Below, in pieces: positions 24,572 to 32,373 of a DNA stretch of 35,852 nucleotides. The stretch covers positions 1 to 35,852 of the forward strand of contig DYKH01000049.1 in the NCBI GenBank assembly GCA_020722685.1, written 5' to 3'. The DNA is from Caldithrix sp. Its GTDB lineage: Bacteria > KSB1 > UBA2214 > DYKH01. The translations under genes were made by a program, and so were the position numbers. The notes beneath the pieces were generated by a model. The model had not been told where the DNA came from and ran no database searches. It saw only the letters and a list, made by a program, of their open reading frames with translations. How positions within the stretch are numbered: position 1 is the first letter of the stretch; the number at the start of each line of letters is the position of its first letter.

Positions 24572-24827
24572 GGAGTAGTGGAGTGTTGGAGTGATGAAGA
24601 AACAAGGTAACAGTTCAGCCCAGTCGAAAATGAATGTCATTCCGACCAAAGGGAGGAATCTTTGACGGCAGGAGTATAGACATTCAGTAGATCATTCGCC
24701 ATACAGATTTCTCGCTCCGCTTCGAAATGACAATGAGCCTGAACTGTTACGAAACAAGCAAAGGCGCGTAGGCCGCTCCATCACTCCGGCTCTCTAGAAC
24801 TCCATCTCTCCAAAACCTCATCTTTCC
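24572..24827. repeat. Nested palindromic cassette flanked by inverted 8-bp arrays
   Basis: The left flank has three units GGAGTAGT, GGAGTGTT, GGAGTGAT (24572-24595). The right flank has seven units in strict 8-base register, from GCCGCTCC through ATCACTCC, AGAACTCC and ATCTCTCC to ATCTTTCC (24772-24827), which are the complement type. Between them lies the REP-like element at 24607-24750. The whole 256-base spacer therefore reads as one imperfect palindrome. Confidence 0.7.
24607..24750. repeat. REP/MITE-like palindromic element
   Basis: The outer perfect 12-bp inverted repeat is GTAACAGTTCAG (24607-24618) / CTGAACTGTTAC (24739-24750). Inner imperfect inverted ends are GTCATTCCGA...GAGGAATCT (24636-24661) and AGATTTCTCG...CGAAATGAC (24705-24731). 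The centre has no coding capacity. The inner end recurs at 35812-35837. There is no transposase nearby. Confidence 0.7.
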
Positions 24828-24835
24828 AACGAGGT

Positions 24836-25807
24836 TTACGCCGCCGTCAAATCACGCATCGCCTTCTTGAGCAGATTCTTCGCCAAGATCACCTTGTATT
24901 CGTTCTTCTCAAGAGTGACGGCCGCTTTTATTTCTTCGGCCCCGGCTTTTTCCACCAATTCATCGGTGAGCTCTTGCCCTTCCAGCACCGCTTCCGCTGC
25001 TTTGGCGCGCCAGGGTTTGGGGGCAACACCGCCAAAGACCACCCGTACGTCGTTGAGTCTTTTGCCGGAAATTGAGGCGGCAACCGCAACGCTAACCATG
25101 GCAAAGTCAAAGGATCGACGCTCGCGGAATTTGAGATAATGACTCTTGCCGTCACTTTTGGGCACAATGATGGAGGTAATCATCTCCTGCGGCGAGAGAA
25201 CCGTCTCATGCAACACGTCTTTCTCCGGTAACACGTAGAGATCGTCTAGCGGCAATTCTCGCTCGCCGGTCGGTCCCAGTATGTTTACTTTGGCGTCCAA
25301 AGCGATCAGCATAGGCGCCAAGTCCGAAGGATGGACAATGAAGCACGGCCCACCGCCGAGGATGGCGTGGTACTTGTTTTCGCCGTTCACCGCAAAACAA
25401 ACATCACCGCCTTTGCGCAAGCAGGGGAAATGCCGGCTGCGATAATACCAGCACCGCGGTCGTTGACACAAGTTGCCGCCTACCGTTCCCATATTGCGCA
25501 GTTGCAGGGTGGCAATGGACTTTGCTGCCTCCACCAAGCCGGGATACTTTCCCACCAAAGGACTCTTGATGAATGCCGTCAACTTGAGAGTGGCTCCGAT
25601 ATGCAGCCCGTCCTCCTTTTCCTCAAGGTGATCGAGCTCCTTCACCGCCTTTAGATTGACCAGTCGCTCCGGCTTGACCAGCCCCTCCTTCATTCTTGCC
25701 AGAGCATCGGTGCCGCCGGCGTAAAGAAGGGATGCTCCCTCGGTCGCGGACAGCAAAGCCGGAATGCTTGCTACTGTCTTCGGATACACGTATGCGAAAT
25801 TCTTCAT
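24836..25807 (-). CDS. Molybdenum hydroxylase FAD-binding subunit with extra iron-sulfur loop (PaoB/YagS-like)
   Basis: Medium subunit of a xanthine oxidase-family enzyme: the N-terminal FAD domain has YAGGTDALARMKEG and the TVGGNL motif, and the CO dehydrogenase flavoprotein C-terminal domain follows. After GGN it carries an insert with Cys 114, 119, 129 and 137 (LCQRPRCWYYR ... PCLRKGGDVC). This is the position of the [4Fe-4S] cluster in E. coli PaoB and in 4-hydroxybenzoyl-CoA reductase. HAILGG and FIVHPSDLAPML also fit the PaoB group. The start at 25807 has GGAGGGAG upstream and overlaps the stop of the molybdenum subunit (ATGA), so translation is coupled. It passes electrons between the iron-sulfur clusters and the acceptor. 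Confidence 0.9.
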   Translation of the reverse strand: MKNFAYVYPKTVASIPALLSATEGASLLYAGGTDALARMKEGLVKPERLVNLKAVKELDHLEEKEDGLHIGATLKLTAFIKSPLVGKYPGLVEAAKSIATLQLRNMGTVGGNLCQRPRCWYYRSRHFPCLRKGGDVCFAVNGENKYHAILGGGPCFIVHPSDLAPMLIALDAKVNILGPTGERELPLDDLYVLPEKDVLHETVLSPQEMITSIIVPKSDGKSHYLKFRERRSFDFAMVSVAVAASISGKRLNDVRVVFGGVAPKPWRAKAAEAVLEGQELTDELVEKAGAEEIKAAVTLEKNEYKVILAKNLLKKAMRDLTAA

Positions 25808-27921
25808 CTCGCTCCCTCCTTTCCTTTGGCCAAAGCCATGAGCACCTTATCAGGCGTAATCGGCAGCTCGCGGATGCGCACGCCGATGGCGTTGGCTACC
25901 GCGTTGGCAATGGCCGCCGGACCCGGAATAGCTGGCGGCTCACCCAGACCGATCACACCCCTATGCGATTCGTCGATGATGGTCACGTCAAACTCCGGCA
26001 TCTCCATGGCGCCCGGCACCTTGTAGTTCTCCAAGTTGGGATTGACCATGATGCCGGTATTTGAATCCAAAATGCGATTCTCTAACAAGGCGTATCCGAG
26101 TGCTCCAATCATGGCGCCGTTCACTTGGTTCGTGGCCGTCAGCCGATTGACCACCAGCCCACAATCCTGAGCAGCGGTCACTTTCAGCACCCTAACTTCG
26201 CCGGTCTCGGTGTCCACTTCCACTTCGGCGAATTGGCAGCCGGCGGTTCCACTGTCCGACAGGCCTTCGGACCAAGATTCCTGCTCGGAAATCGGTTGGT
26301 TGCCCAAAAGGGAGCAAGCCTTTTTCCAAGAAAGCTTTCTGTTAGGATCGTCTTTGGCAATGATCTCTTTGTTCCGAATTTGCAAATCTTCCGGCTGAAC
26401 CTGCAACTTTGCAGCGGCTTTTTCCAGCAATTTTGCTTTGACTTTATCCGCAGCATTTTTAATCGCCGGACATACCGAGGCCGCCGTCGTGCTGCCGCCG
26501 CTGCCCGGGGCCCAGGGATAATCGCTTTCGCCGATCAACGGCTTGACATCGTGGAGATCAAGCCCCAACTCCTCCGCCACCACGCCGGCAACGATGGTGC
26601 GCGTGCCCACACCTATATCCTGTGTGCCGATCTTGACATCCACACTGCCGTCGGGATAGATGGAAACGATGGCTTTGGTTTCCTTGTTGCCGCCGCCGCC
26701 CCAGCGTCCGGTGCCGATGCCCATACCGCGCTTGACAGGGCCAGAGTCGCTGCCGCTGGGCTTGCGTCTTTGCCAACCGAATTTCTCCGCCGCCACGTGA
26801 TATTCTTTGGCGCGGGTCTCGCTGCGATCGTTCTTGCGGCGCAGTTCCAGAGGGTCCATTCCCAATTTTTCCGCCAGCTCATCCATGATCGAATCCATAG
26901 CGAAAGCGGCCTGCGGGTGGCCGGGGGCGCGCATGGGTGCTCCCGGACCGGCGTTGATAAAGACGTCGTGATGGGTGATTTTGTAATTGGGAAAGAAATA
27001 GATGTACGGCTGCGGAACTCCGGCGCCGCCGCCGATACCGCCGGTGCCGTAGGATTCCATTTCAAAAGCGGTCAGCGTTCCATCACGCTTGGCGCCGATT
27101 TTGAGCTTTTGCACTGAGGAGGGACGGTTGCCGGTGCAGAGAAATTCCTCCTCGCGGTCGAGCATGAGCTTGACCGGCGCGCCGGCTTTCTTGGCCAAAT
27201 CCGCGGCAATGAAATTATAGGCCCGCGCCCACAGCTTGCTGCCGAATCCGCCGCCCATGTGGTGGGTGATGACGTGCACTTTGTTCTCTGCCATGTCATA
27301 ATGTTTGGCTACCGCGCTGCGAACTCCGTGCACGGCCTGTGTCGAGTCCCAGAGATACAGCTCGTCGCCCCGCCATTCAGCTACACAGCCGTGGGTTTCC
27401 AGGCAAGAATGCGTCTGCACCGCCAGGCGATAGGTTTGCTCGATGACCACGTCGGCTTCGGCAAAGCCTTTGGCCACGTCCCCTTCGCTCCGCTCTTGGG
27501 GCTTGCCGAGGTTGGTGTCTCGCTCGCTGAATACTTTTGCGGCATCGGGCTTCATGGCCTCTTCTTCTACCACGGTGAAAGGCAACACCTCGTAATCGAC
27601 TTGGAAAAGCTCCAAAGCGTCATCGGCAATCCCTTCGCTCACGGCCGCGACCGCTGCCACTTCATCGCCGGCAAACAAAACTTCGTCTTTGATCTTGCTC
27701 AACACCGCCTTGACGCCCGGCAGCGCTTCCACTTTTGAGGCATCCACACTCTTGATCTTGGCATGTGGATACGGACTACGCAAAATTCGCCCATACAACA
27801 TGCCCGGCAGTTGGATGTCATAGCTGTATTTGGCCTTGCCGGACACCTTGTCCGCTCCGTCCACGCGCGGGTAGGGCTTGCCCAACAGGCGCATTTCTTC
27901 CATTTTTTTCCAGCCTGCCAT
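25804..27921 (-). CDS. Molybdenum hydroxylase large subunit, aldehyde oxidoreductase type (PaoC/YagR-like)
   Basis: The 705-residue molybdopterin-binding subunit oxidises the substrate, probably an aldehyde or N-heterocycle. The N-terminal hammerhead domain (GKPYPRVDGADKVSGKAKYSYD) is followed by cofactor-binding stretches (GGGFGSKLWARAYN; GPGAPMRAPGHPQAAFAMDS; IGTQDIGVGTRTIVAG; GSGGSTTAASVCPA). The catalytic Glu of the xanthine oxidase family is at about 661 in GLGEPPAIPGPAAIANA. ATG 27921 has GGAGGG seven bases upstream; the longer frame to 28128 is read from within the preceding gene. It starts four bases after the small subunit stops. No leader is present, so export would depend on the Tat signal of the small subunit, as known for PaoABC. 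Confidence 0.92.
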   Translation of the reverse strand: MAGWKKMEEMRLLGKPYPRVDGADKVSGKAKYSYDIQLPGMLYGRILRSPYPHAKIKSVDASKVEALPGVKAVLSKIKDEVLFAGDEVAAVAAVSEGIADDALELFQVDYEVLPFTVVEEEAMKPDAAKVFSERDTNLGKPQERSEGDVAKGFAEADVVIEQTYRLAVQTHSCLETHGCVAEWRGDELYLWDSTQAVHGVRSAVAKHYDMAENKVHVITHHMGGGFGSKLWARAYNFIAADLAKKAGAPVKLMLDREEEFLCTGNRPSSVQKLKIGAKRDGTLTAFEMESYGTGGIGGGAGVPQPYIYFFPNYKITHHDVFINAGPGAPMRAPGHPQAAFAMDSIMDELAEKLGMDPLELRRKNDRSETRAKEYHVAAEKFGWQRRKPSGSDSGPVKRGMGIGTGRWGGGGNKETKAIVSIYPDGSVDVKIGTQDIGVGTRTIVAGVVAEELGLDLHDVKPLIGESDYPWAPGSGGSTTAASVCPAIKNAADKVKAKLLEKAAAKLQVQPEDLQIRNKEIIAKDDPNRKLSWKKACSLLGNQPISEQESWSEGLSDSGTAGCQFAEVEVDTETGEVRVLKVTAAQDCGLVVNRLTATNQVNGAMIGALGYALLENRILDSNTGIMVNPNLENYKVPGAMEMPEFDVTIIDESHRGVIGLGEPPAIPGPAAIANAVANAIGVRIRELPITPDKVLMALAKGKEGAR

Positions 27922-27925
27922 AGGA

Positions 27926-28552
27926 TTACCCTCCTTTCCGCATGGTTTGCGCCGCTTCCGCCACGGCAGCAAAAATGTGGGGATAGGTGCCGCAGCGACA
28001 AATATTGCCGGAAACGCCCATTTTAATCTCATCGAGTGATGGCTGCGGATTTTCGCGCAGCAGCGCCGTGCTGGAAACAATGAATCCCGGGGTGCAAAAG
28101 CCGCACTGCATGGCGTCGTGTTTGACAAAGGCTTCCTGCACGGGCGACAGCTTGCTGCCTTTGGCCAATCCCTCCACAGTTTCGATTTTCGCGCCGTCGG
28201 CGTCCAAAGCCAGCATGCTGCAAGCCAAAATCGTGCTGCCGTTCAAGATCACGGTGCAGGCGCCGCACTCGCCGCGGTTGCACACGCGCTTGCTTCCGGT
28301 AAAGCCTAATTGATCGCGGATGGCGTCTAACAAAGTCGTGCGCGGCTCTACTTCCAGACGATGCTTTTTGCCGTTGACCGTCAAGGCAATCTGCACTTTA
28401 GCAGGACCGCGTATCGTAGCGCCTTCAGACCCGCTTTCAGTTGTCGAACTGCTAGCAGCCGCGCCTACCGTCACCGTGCCGACAATGCCGCCCCCCAAGC
28501 CTTTGATGAAACTGCGGCGGGAGATGGTGGATTTGTTTTCAGTTTCGCTCAT
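27926..28552 (-). CDS. Molybdenum hydroxylase [2Fe-2S] subunit with Tat signal (PaoA/YagT-like)
   Basis: Small electron-transfer subunit. A twin-arginine signal (SRRSFIKG, residues 11-18) with a following hydrophobic stretch marks the complex for folded export to the periplasm. A plant-ferredoxin-type [2Fe-2S] domain (Cys 91, 96, 99, 111: CNRGECGACTVILNG...C) is followed by the helical second [2Fe-2S] domain (Cys 150, 153, 185, 187: CGFC...CRCG). ATG 28552 has GGAGGG five bases upstream. It is the first gene of the operon, and the gene order is small, large, FAD, whereas E. coli paoABC is small, FAD, large. The insertion chaperone (PaoD/XdhC-like) is not in the window. Confidence 0.92.
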   Translation of the reverse strand: MSETENKSTISRRSFIKGLGGGIVGTVTVGAAASSSTTESGSEGATIRGPAKVQIALTVNGKKHRLEVEPRTTLLDAIRDQLGFTGSKRVCNRGECGACTVILNGSTILACSMLALDADGAKIETVEGLAKGSKLSPVQEAFVKHDAMQCGFCTPGFIVSSTALLRENPQPSLDEIKMGVSGNICRCGTYPHIFAAVAEAAQTMRKGG

Positions 28553-28637
28553 ATGATCCCTCCAAATACATTTGGTAAAGGGATTACTTCTATTTCATGA
28601 CACTTGTTTTAGTGAAGAAAGAAGTTAATCTCGATTC

Positions 28638-28666
28638 AATTTAAACGATTGACGCTCCATTGTCAA
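28638..28666 (-). promoter_or_regulatory. Promoter of the aldehyde oxidoreductase operon
   Basis: The minus strand reads TTGACA (28666-28661), a 17-base spacer and TAAATT (28643-28638), about 86 bases before the small-subunit start. A consensus -35 and a -10 identical to that of the predicted murE promoter make this the best sigma-70 type match in the window. Confidence 0.65.
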
Positions 28667-28710
28667 GCCGTTTTTAGCGATAGAGGTCGGAGCAATGTCT
28701 CAAAAATCTA

Positions 28711-28739
28711 TTGCTAAAAAAAGTTTAATGCACTATATT
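28711..28739 (+). promoter_or_regulatory. Promoter of the heavy-metal-associated protein gene
   Basis: TTGCTA (28711-28716), a 17-base spacer and TATATT (28734-28739) lie 43 bases before the start codon at 28783, divergent from the oxidoreductase promoter. Confidence 0.55.
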
Positions 28740-28782
28740 GGCCGCACATTGACAGGAATTTTCACCAAAGATAGGAGGATTC

Positions 28783-29181
28783 ATGAGACGCTTTTATTTG
28801 CTTCTGCTGGTTGTGGCGGCTGTAGTTCTTGGACTCCTGTTCGCCAACGGCATTGCCAAGACGGAAAAATCCACCATTCAGCTCAAGGGCGTAGCACATG
28901 CTTGTTGCGCCGATGAAATCACGAGCGCACTGAAAAAAGTGGATGGCGTGAAATCCGCTGAGGTGTCGGTAGAAAAAGCTACTGCCACTGTCGAGTTCGA
29001 TGCGGACAAGACCAACATACTGGCGCTGGAGACGGCGGTGGCCGATATCGGCTTTGATGCCGGATCGACAAAGGCAAAAAATCCGCACAAGTGCGGCGAG
29101 CTGAAGGAAGGCGAAGCCAAGCAGGAAGCAAAAGGCAAATGCTGCGGCTGTCCCAAAGCCGGTTCAGGCGGAGGCAAGTAA
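28783..29181 (+). CDS. Exported heavy-metal-associated (HMA) domain protein
   Basis: A hydrophobic N-terminal leader or anchor (YLLLLVVAAVVLGLLFANGIA) precedes one HMA ferredoxin-like domain (TIQLKGVAHACCADEITSALKKVDGV ... TATVEFDADK ... ALETAVADIGFDA). The metal loop has vicinal cysteines (HACCADE) instead of the usual CxxC; such His/Cys-Cys variants occur in HMA proteins of other environmental bacteria. A charged linker leads to a C-terminal Cys cluster (KGKCCGCPKAG), a possible second metal site. It may bind or shuttle Cu, Zn or Hg outside the cytoplasmic membrane; the metal cannot be told. AGGAGG lies four bases before ATG 28783. Confidence 0.8.
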   Translation: MRRFYLLLLVVAAVVLGLLFANGIAKTEKSTIQLKGVAHACCADEITSALKKVDGVKSAEVSVEKATATVEFDADKTNILALETAVADIGFDAGSTKAKNPHKCGELKEGEAKQEAKGKCCGCPKAGSGGGK

Positions 29182-29322
29182 AGCGGCAACAGCTTTCGAG
29201 GATCAGGAACGACGATCACGCTTGCTTGAGGAGTAAACGGACAGTTATACTGTATATCAAATACATGAACGCCGAGATCCTACATCTGATCCCATCTCAT
29301 GAACAGCAAGCCGGAATTTCAC

Positions 29323-29350
29323 AGCGAGATCAATTGGTCTCGCTTTTTTT
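29323..29350 (+). terminator. Rho-independent terminator after the HMA gene
   Basis: A 7-bp stem AGCGAGA / TCTCGCT with loop TCAATTGG is followed by TTTTTTT on the plus strand, 142 bases after the HMA stop. Confidence 0.8.
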
Positions 29351-29357
29351 ATAATTA

Positions 29358-29388
29358 AACCTGTGAGGTCTTGGAGACCTTACAGGTT
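29358..29388. repeat. Palindromic element AACCTGTGAGGTCT / AGACCTTACAGGTT
   Basis: Two 14-base arms with one mismatch and a 3-base loop (TGG) form a near-perfect hairpin just after the terminator and upstream of the lipoprotein gene. It has the form of a short dispersed palindromic repeat; a second copy is not visible in this window. Confidence 0.55.
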
Positions 29389-29406
29389 TGCTGATTTTTT
29401 CATTGC

Positions 29407-29868
29407 ATGAAAAGCATCGTCAAAACTTGTTTGCTTTTACTACTGGTTTTATTCTTCGCGGGCTGCCGGGTCGACCACGGCCTCGGCACCTTGGATTCCA
29501 AGATATCCGGTAAGATTCTTTTCCTCAATCCGCAAAAGCAGCCGGCCTACGTGGAAGCGGTGCGCGTGGTGGCCGCCGTCAACCTGCCGCCGCAAAACCT
29601 GGGGGACGTGGTGTTCACCAACAGTTCTATCAATCTGAGCAAGGAACAGCCAGAGTACGAAATTCCCGCACCCATCACCACTTACCAAATGGTGGCGGCC
29701 ATCTATAAGAAAAAGGGCGAAGCCTGGAATTACGCCAACATTTTGGGATTTTACGGCTATGATCCCATCAACTACAAGTTCGAGTACAAGCCGGTGGTGC
29801 TAAGCAAAGAGCATCCCATCGCTTCCGGGATCGACATTTATTGTGATTGGTCGCTGCTGAGGCCATAG
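29407..29868 (+). CDS. Putative lipoprotein next to TonB-dependent receptor
   Basis: A 153-residue protein with a lipoprotein-type signal (KSIVKTCLLLLLVLFFAGC, predicted lipidated Cys 20) and a beta-rich domain (SKISGKILFLNPQKQPAYVEAVRVVAAVNLP). The end of the protein reads GIDIYCDWSLLRP. The family is not recognised. It precedes the TonB-dependent receptor by 130 bases on the same strand, an arrangement seen for surface lipoproteins that work with such receptors, so a binding or assembly role is a reasonable guess. ATG 29407 has no clear ribosome site. The 130-base spacer after it contains A-rich sequence with recurring AAAT but no clear promoter. Confidence 0.65.
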   Translation: MKSIVKTCLLLLLVLFFAGCRVDHGLGTLDSKISGKILFLNPQKQPAYVEAVRVVAAVNLPPQNLGDVVFTNSSINLSKEQPEYEIPAPITTYQMVAAIYKKKGEAWNYANILGFYGYDPINYKFEYKPVVLSKEHPIASGIDIYCDWSLLRP

Positions 29869-29998
29869 GGTAAAATCCGATCATCGAGGCGCACTGAATG
29901 AGCGAATTAAGTTCCAAATCTTAAATGACAAATCCCAGACAAATTCCAATACCGAAGTTCGAACCATCAGATCACTTGCATCGAACGTTGTCGAAGGA

Positions 29999-32152
29999 AT
30001 GAGAGCAACAATTCTGACATTCATCTGCTGTTTGCTCGTCTCGCAAGCCTGTTTTGCGCAGGCTCAAGGGACCGGTACGATCTCCGGACATGTGTACAAC
30101 GGCGATTCCAAGGTGCCGCTGCGGGGCGCCAATCTGCAGATCATCGGCACGTTTTTGGGAGGCAGCAGCGACGCGAACGGCTACTACGAAATTGCCGGGA
30201 TCGCACCGGGGCAATATATTCTCAGAATCAGTTACATCGGTTTCAAGCCAGAAAAAGTGGCGGTCGTGGTGAAATCGGAGAGTATGCCGGCGGTGGACAT
30301 TTCCCTCAAACCGTCACCGATCGAAGTGAGTCAGATCGTCATCACCAGCTCGCGCCAGCCTGAGGATTTGGCTTCCGCAGCAGCCAGCGTCAGCATTTTG
30401 GATAAAGATGCAATCCAGCGGCGCAACAACTTTCGCATCGATGAAGCCCTACTGAGCGTCTCCGGATTGACGGTGGTGGGCGAAAATGTCAACATTCGCG
30501 GCGGTTCCGGCTACAATCGTCTGGGCGGCAGCCGCATGTTGGTGCTTTTGGATGAAGTCCCCATCTTGACCAGCGATTTGGGCGCGGCGAATTGGAACAT
30601 CCTGCCGGTGACGGAAATCGAGCACATCGAGGTCTTGAAAGGCGCAGCCTCGTCTCTATACGGCTCGGGCGCGCTCAGCGGTGTCGTCAATATCATCACC
30701 AAGAAGCCAAGCCGCGAGCACAGCTTTTCCATTCGCCAAAGCGCCGGGCTTTACGACGAGCCGTCGGTGCCGGAGTGGAAATGGACGACCCGGCAGCTCT
30801 ACTATAACCGCACCGACGTCAGCTACTCGAAAACTTTTGGCCCGCTCGGCATCAGGTTGGCTGTCTCTAACCACCACTCGACCGGCGACCGTGAAAACGG
30901 CTACTTCAATCGCTGGTATTTGACCGGCAAGACGCAATGGAACCTGCCGGGACAATCCACATTGACGGTCTATTCCACCTACAGCAACGAAGACCGCGAG
31001 CTGTTTTTGCAATGGCTGGAACAGAACAAGGCCCTCAACGTCCCGCCAACAGAGCGCGGCAATCGCTTCAAACTGACCGGCTTTGTCGGTTATGTGGTCT
31101 ATCAAAAATTGTTTTCGCCAACCCTGTCCAGCAAGATACGCGTTTCCTACAACCAGCAGCTCGTCGGCATTCCTTTCAATATCAGCAATGCTTTTACCCC
31201 GGCCTTGGGTTTAAGTGGCGAAGTGCAGTTGAACTGGAAGCCGCACCATGATCACAGCCTTTCCATCGGCTTGGATTACAAGCGAGATTTGGTCGAGTCG
31301 CTCTTTTATGGGAAAAGGCAGGCGAACGGCTTGTCGCCCTATTTCCAGGAAATTTGGAAGCTCACCGACCTGTGGCAACTCAATGCCGGCCTCCGCTGGG
31401 ACACCTACACCTTGGTGGGCGATTCCGTGGAGACGCAGCTTAGTCCCAAGATTGGCGCCAGTTTCCAGCCGCTGGCTGGGACGATTTTGCACTTTTCCTT
31501 TGGTCGCGGTTTCCGCGCCGCCACGGTGGTGGAGCGATTTATCGACATCAAATCGCGATCTGGAGACTTTAAGGCGCTACCAAACCCTGATCTGCAGCCT
31601 GAGCGATCCACCCTGTTCGACGTGGGCGTTCGCCAAAGCATCGGCGAATCCATTTACGCAGAAGTTACTGCTTTCTACAACCGCTACAAGAATCTGATCG
31701 AGCCGACGCTGGCGGCCGATCTGACGGCTCAATTCAAGAACTATCCGGCGGCGCGCGTTGTCGGCCTTGAATCGGAAATACGATGGCGGTTGTGGAAGAA
31801 TCGCCTTTCATTCCTTGCCTCCGCCACCTGGATGGATCCGCGAGAGATGCAATCCGGCCAGCCGCTGCTCTATCGCCCGCGGTTCATCGGCTACTTTGCA
31901 CCTTCCTTGAACCTTGGTCCCTTCACCCTTGAAGCCGACTACCGCTACATGGGCCGTATCGAGCGCGTAGCCGTGTACCCGTTGGACGAGCGCGTGCCCA
32001 CCAAAGTCTGGGACGTGCGCTGGATTTATCGCCGGGAGCCACTGCAGATTCAAGTCTACGTCAAAAACGCGGTGAACTATAACTATACCGTTTCTGAGCG
32101 GGTGTTGGGAGAGTTACGAAATTTCGGCGTTGCCATCAGCGGTGATTTTTGA
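29999..32152 (+). CDS. TonB-dependent outer-membrane receptor with carboxypeptidase-regulatory-like domain
   Basis: Outer-membrane active-transport channel powered by TonB. A signal peptide (TILTFICCLLVSQACFAQ) is followed by a regulatory-like beta-sandwich (GTISGHVYNGDSKVPLRGANLQI ... GGSSDANGYYEIAGIAPGQYILRISYIGF). The plug has IVITSSRQPEDLASAAASVSILDKDAI, NIRGGSGYNRLGGSRMLVLLDEVPI and IEVLKGAASSLYGSGALSGVVNI, and a beta-barrel ends in VLGELRNFGVAISGDF. Its 717 residues make it a small member compared with SusC-type receptors, closer to siderophore, cobalamin or metal receptors. The substrate is unknown; no Fur, cobalamin-riboswitch or other signature is visible upstream. ATG 29999 sits too close to AAGG for ideal spacing, but no other start is available. 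Confidence 0.92.
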   Translation: MRATILTFICCLLVSQACFAQAQGTGTISGHVYNGDSKVPLRGANLQIIGTFLGGSSDANGYYEIAGIAPGQYILRISYIGFKPEKVAVVVKSESMPAVDISLKPSPIEVSQIVITSSRQPEDLASAAASVSILDKDAIQRRNNFRIDEALLSVSGLTVVGENVNIRGGSGYNRLGGSRMLVLLDEVPILTSDLGAANWNILPVTEIEHIEVLKGAASSLYGSGALSGVVNIITKKPSREHSFSIRQSAGLYDEPSVPEWKWTTRQLYYNRTDVSYSKTFGPLGIRLAVSNHHSTGDRENGYFNRWYLTGKTQWNLPGQSTLTVYSTYSNEDRELFLQWLEQNKALNVPPTERGNRFKLTGFVGYVVYQKLFSPTLSSKIRVSYNQQLVGIPFNISNAFTPALGLSGEVQLNWKPHHDHSLSIGLDYKRDLVESLFYGKRQANGLSPYFQEIWKLTDLWQLNAGLRWDTYTLVGDSVETQLSPKIGASFQPLAGTILHFSFGRGFRAATVVERFIDIKSRSGDFKALPNPDLQPERSTLFDVGVRQSIGESIYAEVTAFYNRYKNLIEPTLAADLTAQFKNYPAARVVGLESEIRWRLWKNRLSFLASATWMDPREMQSGQPLLYRPRFIGYFAPSLNLGPFTLEADYRYMGRIERVAVYPLDERVPTKVWDVRWIYRREPLQIQVYVKNAVNYNYTVSERVLGELRNFGVAISGDF

Positions 32153-32184
32153 GTTGGTGGCGCCTGGTCAAAATACATAATGGT

Positions 32185-32318
32185 AGGCAAAACTATTTGA
32201 GGCAAAACCATTAAGAGCAAAAGATTTTTCCGGTAGGCCTAATGAGAGAAATAGCGACCAACTGCGCGGACATAATCCAACCAATTTCCCTAATAGTTTT
32301 GCTTGCAATCGTTTTGCC
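32185..32318. repeat. Inverted 15-bp-period arrays (GGCAAAACNATT)
   Basis: Three left units spaced exactly 15 bases apart (AGGCAAAACTATTTG, AGGCAAAACCATTAA, then GAGCAAAAGATTT; 32185-32227) are matched by two inverted units 15 bases apart (AATAGTTTTGC, 32293-32302; AATCGTTTTGCC, 32307-32318). The arms could pair into a long imperfect hairpin in the spacer between the receptor and the next secreted protein. Confidence 0.7.
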
Positions 32319-32373
32319 TTTTCTTGGCAAGTCTGAAAAACGAATTGAAAAAGCAAAGTGACAGCTTGAACCC

